Positions 1-44,061 of a DNA stretch of 64,000 bases are shown here, one piece after another. Within the stretch, counting starts at the first letter, position 1, and each line of letters begins with the position of its first letter. Source of the stretch: Fratercula arctica (lineage: Eukaryota > Chordata > Aves > Charadriiformes > Alcidae); NCBI GenBank assembly GCA_947846985.1, contig CANTUZ010000007.1:33174355-33238354 (forward strand). Reading direction: 5' to 3'. Under the pieces are notes generated by a model. The model was not told where the DNA came from. It ran no database searches and saw only the letters and a program-made list of their open reading frames with translations. Both the position numbers and the translations under genes were made by a program.

Positions 1-1832
1 GGACACTGAGCGTCTTGCCCACCAGTGACACAGTGATGTTGTCCTCATGAGAAGGTACTCTGAGTTGCATTTTATCTCCTAGTTGTTACATATCTTCAGC
101 TAGGGACAGGTTCTGCTCAACAGGTAATGGAGAAGGAGCTTGCTCTTTGGATTACCTTCACCAGAAATACATCTACAGGCTTTGTCTACAGGTAGGGACA
201 ATCCTGGACTATGTTATGCCAGCACTACCACAACATTAATAGCATTGAATGTTTAGTTCATACATGATCTGAACTGAGTATAAATGCCATCTTTGGGAAG
301 CATTTCTTTTCATTAATGCAGCTGTCAAAACATTCTCCATCATGTCTGTGGAATGATGTCTTGTGCTGCCATTTGTAATAGAGATTGGAGGCTCCCATAA
401 TGCAGCAGTCCTTGAAAAAAATGCTTGATACCGTGCTTGCTACATACTGGAGAAATACACTGTTTGCAAATCATATGCTCATCTTCTTAAACAAATAGAG
501 ACCTTCTGGTATGGTACATCTGCCTCTGATTATGGACCATCTACAAAACTGGGACAATATGCATTTTTTTAAATGATCACGATCTCTCCTTTTCACTGTG
601 CAGAAACTTTAACTGATACCAAATCCTGTCACATACAGTATGTTCATGTGAAATGATAAAAAACTGTGATATACACATGGCGCTATTTCTATCTATGGCA
701 AATTAAAGGCTTTGCAAAAAGGTGAAAAAACATATTTGGGACCCTACTTATGTGGAAATTGAACCTGTACTCAGGAAATGCCTTGGCATAAGTAGTGTTG
801 GAGAAGTCAACTTGCTTTTCGAGATCTCAGTTCTGTCTATTTGCAAAGTAGAAATAAGATTGTTCCCTTAACTTTATGAAGAAATTTGAAATTATGGATG
901 ATAACAAAAGTTCCACAATATTATTACAGTTTCAGACTACTTCATACCTAAAAGGGCTAAAGCAGAGCTTTTTCATGTTGTTATATTTTATGTGCATTGA
1001 TTTAGCAGTATGAATCCTAGACAGTCTTTATGAGTTGAGCATTCAGTGGTTTAGTCTAGTCAATTAATTTGATGGTTTAACACCTAGAAGCAAAGATGAG
1101 GCCGACGTTCACAGAACTACTTCAGGAAATAGCTAGTTTCTGTGTTCTTTCACGTTAACACAAAGTTACGGAAAAGCAATTGGTTCTTTAGACAGCACAC
1201 CAAGGGCTTAGTTGACTTCTTCATTATAATTGAGAATTTCAGTGTTTCTGCACACTGGGAATTTTGTTTTTCAGCCAGCTGTAGTCTTTGCACTACTTGA
1301 GTTCTAAGCTGCATTATTTACTAATTTGAAATCAGTGATTAATAAGTTGGACTAACATGAGTTAGTAAAAGCCTACATAGGTAAGTGCTTAGCCTTACCT
1401 TTAATAAAGACAGCATTTGGTGGTTTGTGATATTAGGGAGAGTTTCTTTCTGTGGTGTGCTTACATTTCCGTTAGGCCATTTTCAGTGAGGTTGGGATGG
1501 GCTTGATTGGAAAATTTAATGGCTTTTTCCATTTCCATTCCCTTTTGCCAAGCTGGTCTTCAAAGCTGCTCTTTCATGATGCGTGAATTTCTCTCCATTT
1601 GAAGAACTAACATCACATCAGATACAACACAGAAAGCAGATTTAGAAATGAGCTATTAGGCAGAGAAGAGACACTTTTAAGATGCTTGCAAGTTGCACAG
1701 CAACCAGAGGAACATATAGTCATTTGATTTCTCAAATGACTCTGACTTTGACTCAAGGGAAAAACAGTTTTATTCTCCCCTTAGAGCTATCATATGTGAT
1801 AAAGTGAAAATGTGTTTATGCATTTTCCCCCT

Positions 1833-1859
1833 AAAAAAAAAAAAAAAAAAAAAAAAAAA
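1833..1859 (+). repeat. Poly(A) tract (27 A)
   Basis: An uninterrupted A run in an intron. No target-site duplication or recognisable retro-insert is evident around it, so it is listed only as a homopolymer. Confidence 0.9.
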
Positions 1860-3914
1860 GTTGTACCTCATCTCTGAGAAACAGCAGTACCTATTACCAT
1901 GTAAATTACTGCAGAAGACATCCGGTCACAGCTCCAGTTTGTGGTCTTAAGTGAGAAAATATAGCAGTGTAACCTTCTGTTTCTTCTAACTTTTAGACAT
2001 AACGCACTGACCCTTCTGAAATCATAGATTAAAAAGCAACCAAGCAAATGACAATCGATGCTTGACATTTTTTCAGTTTCTGTAGAATTGTTTCTTTCAT
2101 CACTGTCACCAGAATTGGAGTTTTACAATAACATTTTCTGATCCTTACAGGCAATAGGTCTTGGCTTTTTCTGGATATCATCACTGTATCAACTGTTGTC
2201 CAGTTTCTGCTGCATGCATGTGTAGATCCATTCCAAATAAAATGCATTTCTGATTTTCTTTTCTGATGTCCTCTGGAGCACAGTGTCACTTGTATGTTAG
2301 ACTCAGCTGTCATGTTTATTATAGTAATAACACATAAACATCCAGCTTCATAAATACCAGATATTCCTCTTGGAGATCTTATTTTCACTACTAATTTTGG
2401 TCAGCCCATATATTTGAAGTACCCAGTCCAAAAATGGTCTGCTTCTGATATAAACAGCCTGTTATTGCATATAAAATATATTCAGAAAATCTAAAAATAC
2501 CTACAGAAATGAATGACTTTATCAGACTGAGAAACTAATTTTTCCTTTTGCTTGACCTTGCTTTAGTCATTTTGAACATGACAGTGATAGTTCTCTGCTG
2601 GTATAGAGCACCCCGAGAGCAGAGCGTGAAAAGTTCTCCCAATATTGGACTGGTTTGGTGGTAAACGAATATTTAAAAGATACGGATGCATGCTAAAGCT
2701 TTTATTAAGAAACTGTCTCTTTCATATCAAATCTGATCTCCTGGTGACTAAGACCTATGGGAAGTTCTAGGTACAAATGCTTTAGACATGATGAGAAGAG
2801 CCCTGCAGCTGTCTCATAAATGCACATGTGATGGCTGATTCAGTATTAACCCAGCCCATGTCTGCACGGAGTGCAGTAGTGTCTACAGAGGAGCTTCTGC
2901 CAGGGTCGAAAAAGTCATCCCAATTTGGAATGGCAAACCAGTAAGATGGGTACTCTTGTATTCATAAGCCTATTCCTTTGCTACCATGGCACAGTCCTTC
3001 CAAGAGCTGGTTTAAATTGTAGTGGTGAAAGAGTGCTTTGCCTGATAAAATCTTCCCTGAGGGGGAAGAAGAGGGTGGTGGCACTACATCCCTTCCAGAG
3101 ATCCCTTTTGAGCCAAATGTAAACAGTACTGTCATCTTCAAGTTACTGACTGCTTTGAGTCTTTATAAGAGAGGTCCTTGATAAATGCTGCTAGTACTCT
3201 TGTGTCCCCTGGAAGCGTGACTCTTTCTGATAAAGCTGTGACTGATCATCGATGTAGTTATATTGTTACAGGAATGTGTTTATTGATAACTGTACCCATG
3301 CTAGGGCAGTTTTTTCTGATTGAATTACAGCAAAATAAGTGTAACAGGCAACCTCAGAACAATAGTTGAGATTTTCTTTTGAACTTGCAGAGCCCAGTGA
3401 GGAATCTGAATTTAGTAGATCGGAAGCATAGCTTCATTAAGATGGATTAGAAATCAAATACATAAGGAAAAACAGAGTTGTCTTGGTCTTGCAGACATCT
3501 CTAATTAGGTATGGGTCTGAAAACGCTTGAAAACCATGGGGCTATCCAGGTATAATCAGGAACGTAGTCTTCTGGCATAGACCAGAAATATTTTGGCTTG
3601 ACTGTGAAATTTCCAAGGGCTGTCAGGTATTAAACAGTCTGAAGTAGCAACCTGAGCATGTCTGGTATGGAGTCTCCGACATGCAATAAATCACCATCAT
3701 AATGCTATTTTTTACAGAGTGAAAGTAAACTTTCAAGTGTCACTTTTGGTACTGTGATCAAAGGTTTCTTTTTTCCTCTGCTTAATCTCTTACATTTTAC
3801 AACTTCTCTCTTCCTTAATAGCGAGGCACATTTACAAATGTGCTGTCCTGCTTCCCAACAGATGTCACCTGGCTGAACTTTACATTACTGCATGCTGTCT
3901 CATGCCCAGCCCAG

Positions 3915-4014
3915 CCCACACACACATATGCTGGCCTCCTTGCACAAAACCACGTGCAGCACCCCACACACTTCTGGAGACATTCTCTCTCCCTCTCTCT
4001 CACACACACACTCT
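3915..4014. repeat. CA/CT-rich simple sequence
   Basis: Short interrupted runs (CCCACACACACAC at the left, then CTCTCTCCCTCTCTCTCACACACACAC near 3985-4010) form a degenerate microsatellite in the TRPC5 intron. It produces shadow reading frames on both strands that are not genes. Confidence 0.8.
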
Positions 4015-4376
4015 CAGAGCTTTACACCTTTTCCCTCTTATCTCATCTTTTAGTCACTTCTTAAAGATGCTGACAGTGATTTGAGACAGTCAAAACCTGA
4101 AACATTCTGAAAAAAACCATGTTGAAACAGAAACACATGGGAAGAGAAAAAGCTCATAGTAACTTCTGTTGTATCACTTTTGCACGAGGCTTCATGTGTG
4201 GTGAAGTGACTGATCTGCATAAGGATGCTTTGAATAGAAAAGACCTCATAGAGGAAATCTTAAATGCTATGTAGAAAAACAAGAGTGAAATCTCCTTCCT
4301 TTCTTCCCTCTGTCTCCAAAATATGCTTTTCCACCCCATAGCCAGCCCCAGACTTAATATGAGGGTCTGTGTGGGC

Positions 4377-4451
4377 TCTAACACATATGTCAGTGTCTAA
4401 CACATATGAAGTACCAGTCAGTAATAATCTTTCTTATTTTTTCCTCCTCAG
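4377..4451 (+). promoter_or_regulatory. 3' splice region with duplicated branch-point-like 13-mer
   Basis: TCTAACACATATG occurs at 4377-4389 and again at 4396-4408, both containing CTAAC, a good match to the yUnAy branch consensus. The candidate branch adenosines are 71 and 52 bases upstream of the exon start at 4452. A pyrimidine-rich tract and CAG follow. Confidence 0.45.
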
Positions 4452-36651
<32,200 letters not shown>

Positions 36652-38284
36652 GTGAAGCTATCTTAACACTTGCTGGAAAACTTAGCCAATTATTTGTAAT
36701 TGTTTGCTCTCATCTGATTCAGTGTCACTATTTCCTTTCTGTCCACAGGTGAAAAAAAAAAAGTGTAAAACTACTTATGTTAGCCTATTTTATAGCCATC
36801 TGCACCTTTTTTAATTTCCTTTTTTCTACACTCACAAGTACTAAACTAAAGCTTTCACCATTTATAAGGTCACTGTACACCACAGGAATCCCTTCAGATG
36901 CAGTCTTAGTCTTCAAACACGCTGGTGGCCGAGTAAAGGATTTCTCCAGTGCTCTCATTGTCATCCCACTGCCGCTGGGTTATCACTGCTGCTATCCAAT
37001 GCGATCGGCTCTGTGTCCTGCTCGATCTTCCTCATCAACCCAACCAGCTGGTGAGCAGTGGCTTAGCAGGAGGCTGAGAATCATACTTAAAATCTTTTTA
37101 GAAACGGTTTCAACGTATAACTGGCTTTTTGTTTCCTTTAAGCAATATGACCTCTGATTCTTTCAGTTGTGTGTATTTTTTCAGGTTGTTTGTTATAGTA
37201 ATATTGTAAACTGTTACTGAATAAGAGATCCCTTTGATCATCCAGCTAGATTATGTTATGATTTGCTTATTTACCTAATTCCCATAAGAAATTCCCCCTG
37301 TAGGGAGCAGAATGACTTTCCAGTTAGGCTGACAGTAGAAGCCAGCCCCTGGCCCCACTACCAACTTCTGCATAGATGAACTGACCCAAACCCAGCTGTG
37401 GCTGCTTGAAACACAAACCTCGGTGTAGTTCTCATATTTCTAACAGGCTGAACCAAAACCTAGCCCTGAGCCATGCCCTTACACCACACCCCTCGAGCTG
37501 TAGCTGGTTTTTGTAATTCCTAATCTCACTTCCACTGCTGCATTTGCTTTTTGCTGCCTCTCTGATGGATGTCAGGCTTTAGGAAGAAAACCATCATCCC
37601 AGTATATGGCAAGTGCTAAGAGAGATCCTGGGCCTGTGAGCTGCATTTCTGAAAAGCAACAGCAGCTCAAACTGAGCCTATAAAGTCTCTGCAGTTCATT
37701 TTCTAAAGTGCAACAAAAAGAAGTGTGGCAGTAGATGTTATCTTTTATTTCCCCAGTTGTGGTAGTGTCTGGACAGGGCCTAGCAATGTCACTGCTTCTG
37801 TCCTAAGGAGCATCAGAGAAGGGAGAAGAGAACCCTCATCAAGGGCAAAATGGCTGAATTCTTAACAGTGATTTTTTTTTTCTTCTTTAAAAATGTTATA
37901 CTTGAACTTTCTTCTACGGTGTTTCTAAGAGAGAGAGATGATTGGCACGCACTTACCACCACTTCAGAGCTGGTATTAGCTCCTTTCTTGAAGGAAGCAG
38001 GTCCTGACCAGGAGTTCAGAAATGGCCTTCCCATAGGACAGAGCTTCGTTACCGCGCTCACAGAGTCATGCTTAAGGCTCTGTTTCCAGGAGAGGTTACA
38101 CAAGCTGGAGCATATCCCAAGGGTGGTTGCCAAAAATCACCTCTTCTATAAATTGGGTTGTGAATTCCATTTGTAAAAGCATAATGCTGGCAAATCTACA
38201 CCTCCCTTCATCTACGCACTGGTCAGATTTTACCAGCAAGGGGCAGGAGCAGCTCTCATGGCAGGACAGAGGGTCAGGAGGAGA

Positions 38285-38437
38285 GGGATTCCCATCCATG
38301 AAAACATTCAAGGTCAGGTTGGACGGGGCTCTGAGCAACCTGATCTCGTTGAAGATGTCCCTGCTCATTGCAGGGGGGTTGGACTAGATGGCCTTTAAAG
38401 GTTCCTTCCAACCCAGACTATTCAGTGATTCTGTATT
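38285..38437 (+). mobile_element. CR1 LINE 3' fragment
   Basis: The sequence matches the 3' tail of the avian CR1 non-LTR retrotransposon: GGTCAGGTTGGACGGGGCTC, GAGCAACCTGATCTCGTTGA, GGGGGGTTGGACTAGATGGC, then CCTTCCAACCCAGAC and an ATTCTRTG-like terminus. It is truncated at the 5' end like nearly all CR1 copies and carries no coding part. The left edge is uncertain and may extend to about 38190. It lies inside the probable TRPC5 3' UTR in sense orientation. Confidence 0.9.
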
Positions 38438-39127
38438 TTCTCACAGAAGAGATGCTGGGACACCTGCAGCTGAATACTCTGAGTTTTAAACCTGGCTCCC
38501 TCCTCTTAAGGAAAACCACCTTGTTGGGTTTTCCCTTTGGGCACCTATACAGCATTACCTAATGGTCACGATGGAGCACACCTACATCAGAGAGATGAAC
38601 GGGAACGATGCAGCCAGCTCCTGTAGCAGCATTGCAGATGCCAACACACTGGACTCATGGGAAGTTTTCAATACAGACTTCAAGGTGGAGACCGTGGCTC
38701 TAGGCCATCTCTGGTGTCAAGAAAAATTAGCAACTAGGAGCAGAGACTCAAAAATGTTTCTGTATTCCTTGCTTATAAACGACACCAGTCTTGTTCCCAG
38801 CATGCCATATAAAGCCCAAAATATTTAAGCCTCTAGATGCGTTAGTTAAGACAGAGTGAAAAGCATTTTTGTATCAACAGATTTCAGGCTTTCACACTAA
38901 TTGCAGGGTTAGAGTTGTCTTTGAAACTGTATCTCCTCTTCCTTTATGAAAGGCTGAGCCAACTAACATTGGCACTATGCAAGGAGACTTGCAAAGTCTG
39001 AGGGTCAGAAGCAGCTTGCTGATCATTCGTGAAGAAATCCAGCACCCCTGTCTTCTAAGAGGCAAAGCCATCGATATGCGAGAGCTGCAGTCGGAACCAA
39101 CCAAAAATAATTCTCAAAGCAGCTCAC

Positions 39128-39152
39128 AATAAAAGCACTACAGTTTAATAAA
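39128..39152 (+). terminator. Tandem poly(A) hexamers, possible proximal TRPC5 3' end
   Basis: Two AATAAA hexamers lie at 39128-39133 and 39147-39152, about 2.5 kb after the TRPC5 stop. No very strong GU-rich element follows immediately. This would produce a short 3' UTR; use cannot be decided from sequence. Confidence 0.35.
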
Positions 39153-40050
39153 CCAAACAGAGCACATTTCTGGAAAGATGAACATTAGCAAGAGCTGCTA
39201 CAGGGGGACGAAGGAAAGGGTTTGAATCGTTTTATGCCTCACCTAACCACACTGCAGTTTATGAACTCTACTTGACGTGTGGCCAGCAAATCTTTGTGGT
39301 ATTTCCTGTGTAACAAGTAAGAATGAAAGCAATTCAAGTACGGTTATACAGATTACATCAACTGAGTTTGAGGCTGGGACAGAAGCAGGTTCATATCCTT
39401 GTACAGTAGAAAGGCTTTTAAATTTTCCACGAGAGCAAGCACACTACTGCTGGTGATGATTATATTGTGTCATTCAAATACAGCACTACGTAACAGGTAC
39501 AAATAACAAAACGAAACGCAATTAACTCCACAGCGGTGCCCCCAAAAATGTAGAAATAACATTGGGCAATGCAAATCCCTTCTGTGCAAACTGCGTGAGT
39601 TATCTTCCCCTGCTGTGTCCTGAAAGGGCAGGGGTAGGAACTGCCACATTGTAGTGGCACAATGGGTAATGGCAGTCTGCAAAAATCTCTCGATAATGTT
39701 ATGTTATAGGCGAGAGGTACGTCACATGGCTGCTTGGCTGCGGCTCCCCTGGGATTTGTTTCATGACTCGGATACTTCCTAGCTCCCAGCTATGAGCTAC
39801 TCTGAGCTGACTTTGGAATTTAAGACAAATATTTGATTTGGCTGTGATTAATAGATGTGTCCAGAGTTTGCAAAACTGTCAAACTGGTTCCCCAAAAGGC
39901 AAGATTCTGTTTGACTGCATCTATGCATCCCCTTTGGTAGCAATAGACTTTATAGGAGCTGGTGAATTATTATTACTACTCTAAAACAGGAGCTTCAGGG
40001 GAGGGAAATTAAAGTATCTTGTGAAAAATACATTTGATAAGCAAAACCTG

Positions 40051-40132
40051 TTTTGGTTTTTGTTTGGTTTTTTTTGGTTTTTTTTTGTTTTTTGGGTTTT
40101 TTTTTGTTTTGGTTTTTTTTTTTTTTTTTTTT
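40051..40132 (+). repeat. T/G-rich low-complexity tract
   Basis: Alternating T runs and GG/GGG pairs ending in a T run of more than 20. It lies within the probable TRPC5 3' UTR. In RNA it would be a U/GU-rich tract that could bind ELAV/CELF-type proteins; that is inference. Confidence 0.85.
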
Positions 40133-40718
40133 ATTCACTTGCAGTCACAGTATTTGGGATTTCACTAGCATTGCTCAAAAACAAAGTAAGTTTTAGTGAA
40201 AGCTATTCTTTCCTTCAGAGAAATCGGTGAACTACCCCTGGGCTGTCTGTGCAAGCGACCAGGGTAGGGACTGATGGGACACTTCGAGCTTCTCCTGGGA
40301 GCACTTTTCCTTGGCTTGGGTTCAAGATGCACAGCTGTGCTCCAACTGCCTGGCCTTTATTCTGTGGGCTTCAATAACAATGCTTATACATATGCAAGGA
40401 ATTTAGAATTAGGAATAATAGAAAACTTGACAGCTTGCCCTTTCTTTAGGTTTCTTGCTCTTGAAGTTGCTTTATTTCTCACCTCCCATCCCCAGTGTCA
40501 TTTTTGCCTGGCTTTTTAAAGCAGCACACCTACAAATGATCACCAACTAAAAAGTCAACAAATAACATCCAGGGTTAAGAATATCACATAGAGCTAGGAG
40601 GTGTTTGTACTCAGGCCAGAGATTAAAGAAGTTGTTTCAGAAACACGAAATTAACTGACATATCTCTGCAGATTATTTGGATAATTGCATTTGTATAGTA
40701 TTCACTTACTGGTATATA

Positions 40719-40726
40719 TGTAAATA
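40719..40726 (+). promoter_or_regulatory. Pumilio-type element in probable 3' UTR
   Basis: TGTAAATA matches UGUANAUA exactly. A second identical copy lies at 41283-41290 and TGTACATA at 44062-44069. Functional only if the long 3' UTR is transcribed. Confidence 0.35.
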
Positions 40727-40766
40727 CTGAAGTATTTGTATATGTGGTCCCTCCAGAGGAAGCATG

Positions 40767-40990
40767 CACAGCGGTTAGAGCCAGGATTAGAGAATGGGAC
40801 TTCTGCAGGCTAGTCCCAGCTCTGCCACTGACTCACCCGTGACCTTGGGCAAGTCACTTATCCTAATGCCTCAGTTTCCCCATCTGTAAAATAGGGATAA
40901 TAATACTTACCTACCTCGCAGGGGGGGTTAGTTCATTATTTATAAGCACTTTCAGATCTTCAAATTAAAGGCGCTATATACAGTAAGTAG
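40767..40990 (+). mobile_element. MIR/CORE-SINE-like element
   Basis: Recognisable in order: a tRNA-derived head (GCGGTTAGAGCCAGGATT), the B-box-like segment with CAGCTCTGCCACTGA, the CORE (GTGACCTTGGGCAAGTCACT), then GCCTCAGTTTCCCCATCTGT, AAATAGGGATAATAATAC, TACCTACCTCGCAGGG, and a tail ending AAAGGCGCTATATA. This is the layout of the ancient amniote MIR/CORE-SINE family. Birds keep few and mostly decayed copies, so this nearly full-length one is well preserved. It lies 4.1 kb beyond the TRPC5 stop. Confidence 0.85.
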
Positions 40991-41282
40991 TTAATATTCG
41001 TAGCAGTAGTATGTACTTTTATTTTCTTACAACTAATTCAGGTTAGGATTTAACTCTATGTCCGTTACGATAGTTTTCCATGTAGAAAACTAGCATGGTT
41101 TCCCATGAAGGGAATTTAGGGGACTTCTGTAGACAGAGAGCAGGAGCAGCATACCCTGGAAGCCTAAACGCTAACAACCTTGCTTTTGTCATTTATGTCT
41201 CACCCTGAATGTCACCTTACTGTATTTGTGTTTCATTCTTTTTCCAATGGTACATGTAACAATTTTTAGCAGAAACAGCCAC

Positions 41283-41290
41283 TGTAAATA
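41283..41290 (+). promoter_or_regulatory. Pumilio-type element in probable 3' UTR
   Basis: TGTAAATA, an exact UGUANAUA match, 14 bases before the poly(A) hexamer at 41304-41309. Confidence 0.35.
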
Positions 41291-43975
41291 CTAAGAGTAT
41301 TTAAATAAATATATTAATGTATAAATATAAAACCTTACCTTTTAAAGAGGTTAAAACTGGTTGATGCAACAGACTTCTAAGCATGAGGAGGTTCCACAGG
41401 CAGCCCAGCACTGGTGCACGTGCACATGGCAGGATACGGGAGTAGGGCTATAGGAAAAGTTCACCACATGTCATCACCTCCTTAGTATTCACTTGTCACC
41501 CCATCACTGTCAAGGGCAGCAAGTCGCACGGGTGACAAGGATGTCACAGGACGGTGCGCAATGCTCTGGGGCAAGGGGAAGCTGCAGCTGAAGGAAAATC
41601 ATCCTGCTGCCTATTTTGCCCTGAGGAGCGGGATATGGCAGCTCCCAGTCACCTTGGGCAGTGGTGTGTCACCAACATGATGGCTGCTGGAGGAACCTTT
41701 CCTGGACAGCGGGAGACTGTCTCCTGCATCCCTGCGAGGGGACTCTTCACCCCAATTTCTCTGTAGGTACAATTTAGGGGTTTTTTTAGGATAAAAGTCT
41801 TTGGTTTGAGTGACAGGAGCTCTATGATGTGACTTGCACAGTAAGGGCACTACGAGCATTCTGAGCTCCCTTCCAGGAACGTGAGCAGCTGCAGGGTATC
41901 TGCACCGGGTATTTGGGCAATTACTAATAGTGTAAGCAAGGATCTGATTTACTGCTGGGTTTTCTAGCAGTTAGAAAACTACATAAGCACCTGCTGCTCT
42001 CACCCCATTAAGCATATGTTCCTCTTCCCTTGGGACTGCTCTGCTTTGCTTTGATATTTCTACTTTCCTTTTCGAAAGGCCAAAATCCCAAAGAAAAACA
42101 TATTTCAATTAACCAGGAAGAGGTATATTTTGGTTTAATTTCTGGCTGAGTTCTCCTTCAGCCAGTTAACTTGTCCGCGGGATGGTGTTGGCACACAGCA
42201 GGACATGGCCATGAGGAAGCTCTGTGCAGCCTCAAAGGCTGATTTCCAAAGGAACAGGATCACCCTCCCATCTCCGTTGCAATTCCACAGTCAAACAGAA
42301 TGGCAAAAAAGAAGCAAAAACATCCAAACCACTAGGGCTGCTGAGAATTAATGAAAGTTGTTACTTAACTAGGAACTCTGTGGAGCTGGTTTTGGGGTGG
42401 ATGCTCTGGAAGGACCTCTTCCTTGCACGAGGGACTTCCCGGGCCGTCCGGCGCCATAGTCCTGGTCGAGTCTGGCAGCACGCTGGTTGGAGCCTGCCCA
42501 GGTGTGCTGGAAGCACCAGTGACTCTCAGTCATGTAACAGTAAAATTAATTGGAATCAGTGAGACTACAGTGAATAATAAATCAGCTCACTGGAGAAGCG
42601 TCTGAAATAAACTGTTACCCAAATAACCTGTAGTTTTCAGTGAACGTGTAACTTGAAGCCTCACAACTATAAAGTCAAGCCCTTACTGGATTTTTTTTGG
42701 AGGAGGAGGAGGCGGGAAGCGTTCTGGGCTAACCAGATGAGCATCTTTTCTAAACATTTATCATTTGATTCAATTTCATTTTCACACTACTTCTTTTCCC
42801 CGTTTCAGGCTATTATACTTTTACAAGCAAGTCATTCATGTATTATTCACATAATTGCCTCCACCCAGAACAACTACCGCTCTGGAGTAAATTCATGACC
42901 AAGAACAATTGTTTTAAAAAGACAACATGCTAGATCTAAAAGCATATATTTAAAAGGCAGAGGTGTTTGATCGTTATCTCCGAATGTTTGGTAGTATTTT
43001 ATGCTTCAGGGAAACACTTTTACCTGCTCTGTTTTTTTTTTTGTTTAAGATGTGCAAAACAAACCACCCAATAACAGCAATAGGACCCCTCCCCCCCAAC
43101 CTAGCTCAAACCGCCCACAATTTTAAAGCCAAATTGATTCTGCAGTTCTTTCTTTAAGCACAGACCCTTCTCCATCAATGGCTCATCGACTACAGAAACA
43201 GCGCAGCCCTTTCCTCCTGCCTAGCAGGTCCTCCTTCAGCGTGGCTTATTTTGTTTATTTTGGGGATTTTTTTCCCCACCCCCCTCCCATTTAAAGCATT
43301 TCCATATCGGCAGTAACTCCTAAGCCAGAAGAAACGATGTGCTTAGGAGGTGACCTGATCAATCAAGGAGCTGGCCTTTTAGCACATTAGCTAACAGAAC
43401 ACTGTGATACCTTTAGCCAACAGAGTGAAATGCCTTTTGACTATAAATAGTTGTTTTTGAGCAAGGGGGCACTTTTTGGTCTAGCTATTTTTTGGGTATT
43501 GTACAGTCTTATTTAAAAACTACTGAATGTGTTTGTAAGGTGGGTGTGGGAGCTAGAGGGCTGGGGATCTTTAAGAAGCAAAGGGTAGTGGCAGATGCTT
43601 AAGCACTCTATTTTCTATATGGCAAGCCCTAGAGACCCGGGCTTACTCTGCAAACAGTTTTTTTAGCAATCAAGTTTTAATATCAAATTAAAATCTTCAT
43701 AAAAAAAAAAGCTATCACAGAAACAGCTTCACACCTGAGCGCATTTTAAAATGCCATTTAACTTCACGGGATACAAAAAGGTGAGACTTTTTTCCCCTCC
43801 TTTATTTTAGCTTTGGTCAAAAACTTGATGGCCTTTTCCAGGCAAAAGAGCTTTTAGATGTTGTAAAGACAGAGTGGGGAGCTCAGCATTTGCCAGTTGA
43901 GTCATAATAGCCACCCCTAGAGAAATGGGGGGGGGGAGAAAAGGGGATGAGCAAAAAGCAAAAACAAATGCTTAG

Positions 43976-43981
43976 TTTTAT
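43976..43981 (+). promoter_or_regulatory. CPE-like TTTTAT near distal poly(A) hexamers
   Basis: TTTTAT, the cytoplasmic polyadenylation element consensus, lies 88 bases upstream of the AATAAA at 44069 with a Pumilio-type site between. The combination resembles CPEB-regulated mRNAs; role inferred. Confidence 0.3.
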
Positions 43982-44061
43982 GTACTTTTGTACTTGCATC
44001 TTTTCTGTCCATAGTTCAGACTCCATGTCATACCCTCGTATAACATGTAAAAATGAAATGA

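Larger units (their letters stand above)
1..4451 (+). other. TRPC5 intron (3' part)
   Basis: This is non-coding sequence ahead of the first visible TRPC5 exon. It has no open reading frame with recognisable similarity. It contains a 27-base A run at 1833-1859, a CT/CA simple-sequence patch around 3921-4014 and a duplicated 13-mer with branch-point consensus at 4377-4408. The remaining upstream exons of the gene must lie before base 1. Confidence 0.85.

Noticed and set aside
2029..2388. 119-codon minus-strand frame in the first intron
   Set aside because: No similarity to any known family, no splice-site context and an AT-rich background.
3915..4014. Possible array of spaced repeats
   Set aside because: Simple CA/CT microsatellite with no constant spacer-repeat architecture; CRISPR is not expected in an animal genome.
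40767..40850. A functional tRNA gene at the head of the SINE-like element
   Set aside because: There is no cloverleaf or intact A/B box pair; the following CORE and tail show it is a SINE remnant.
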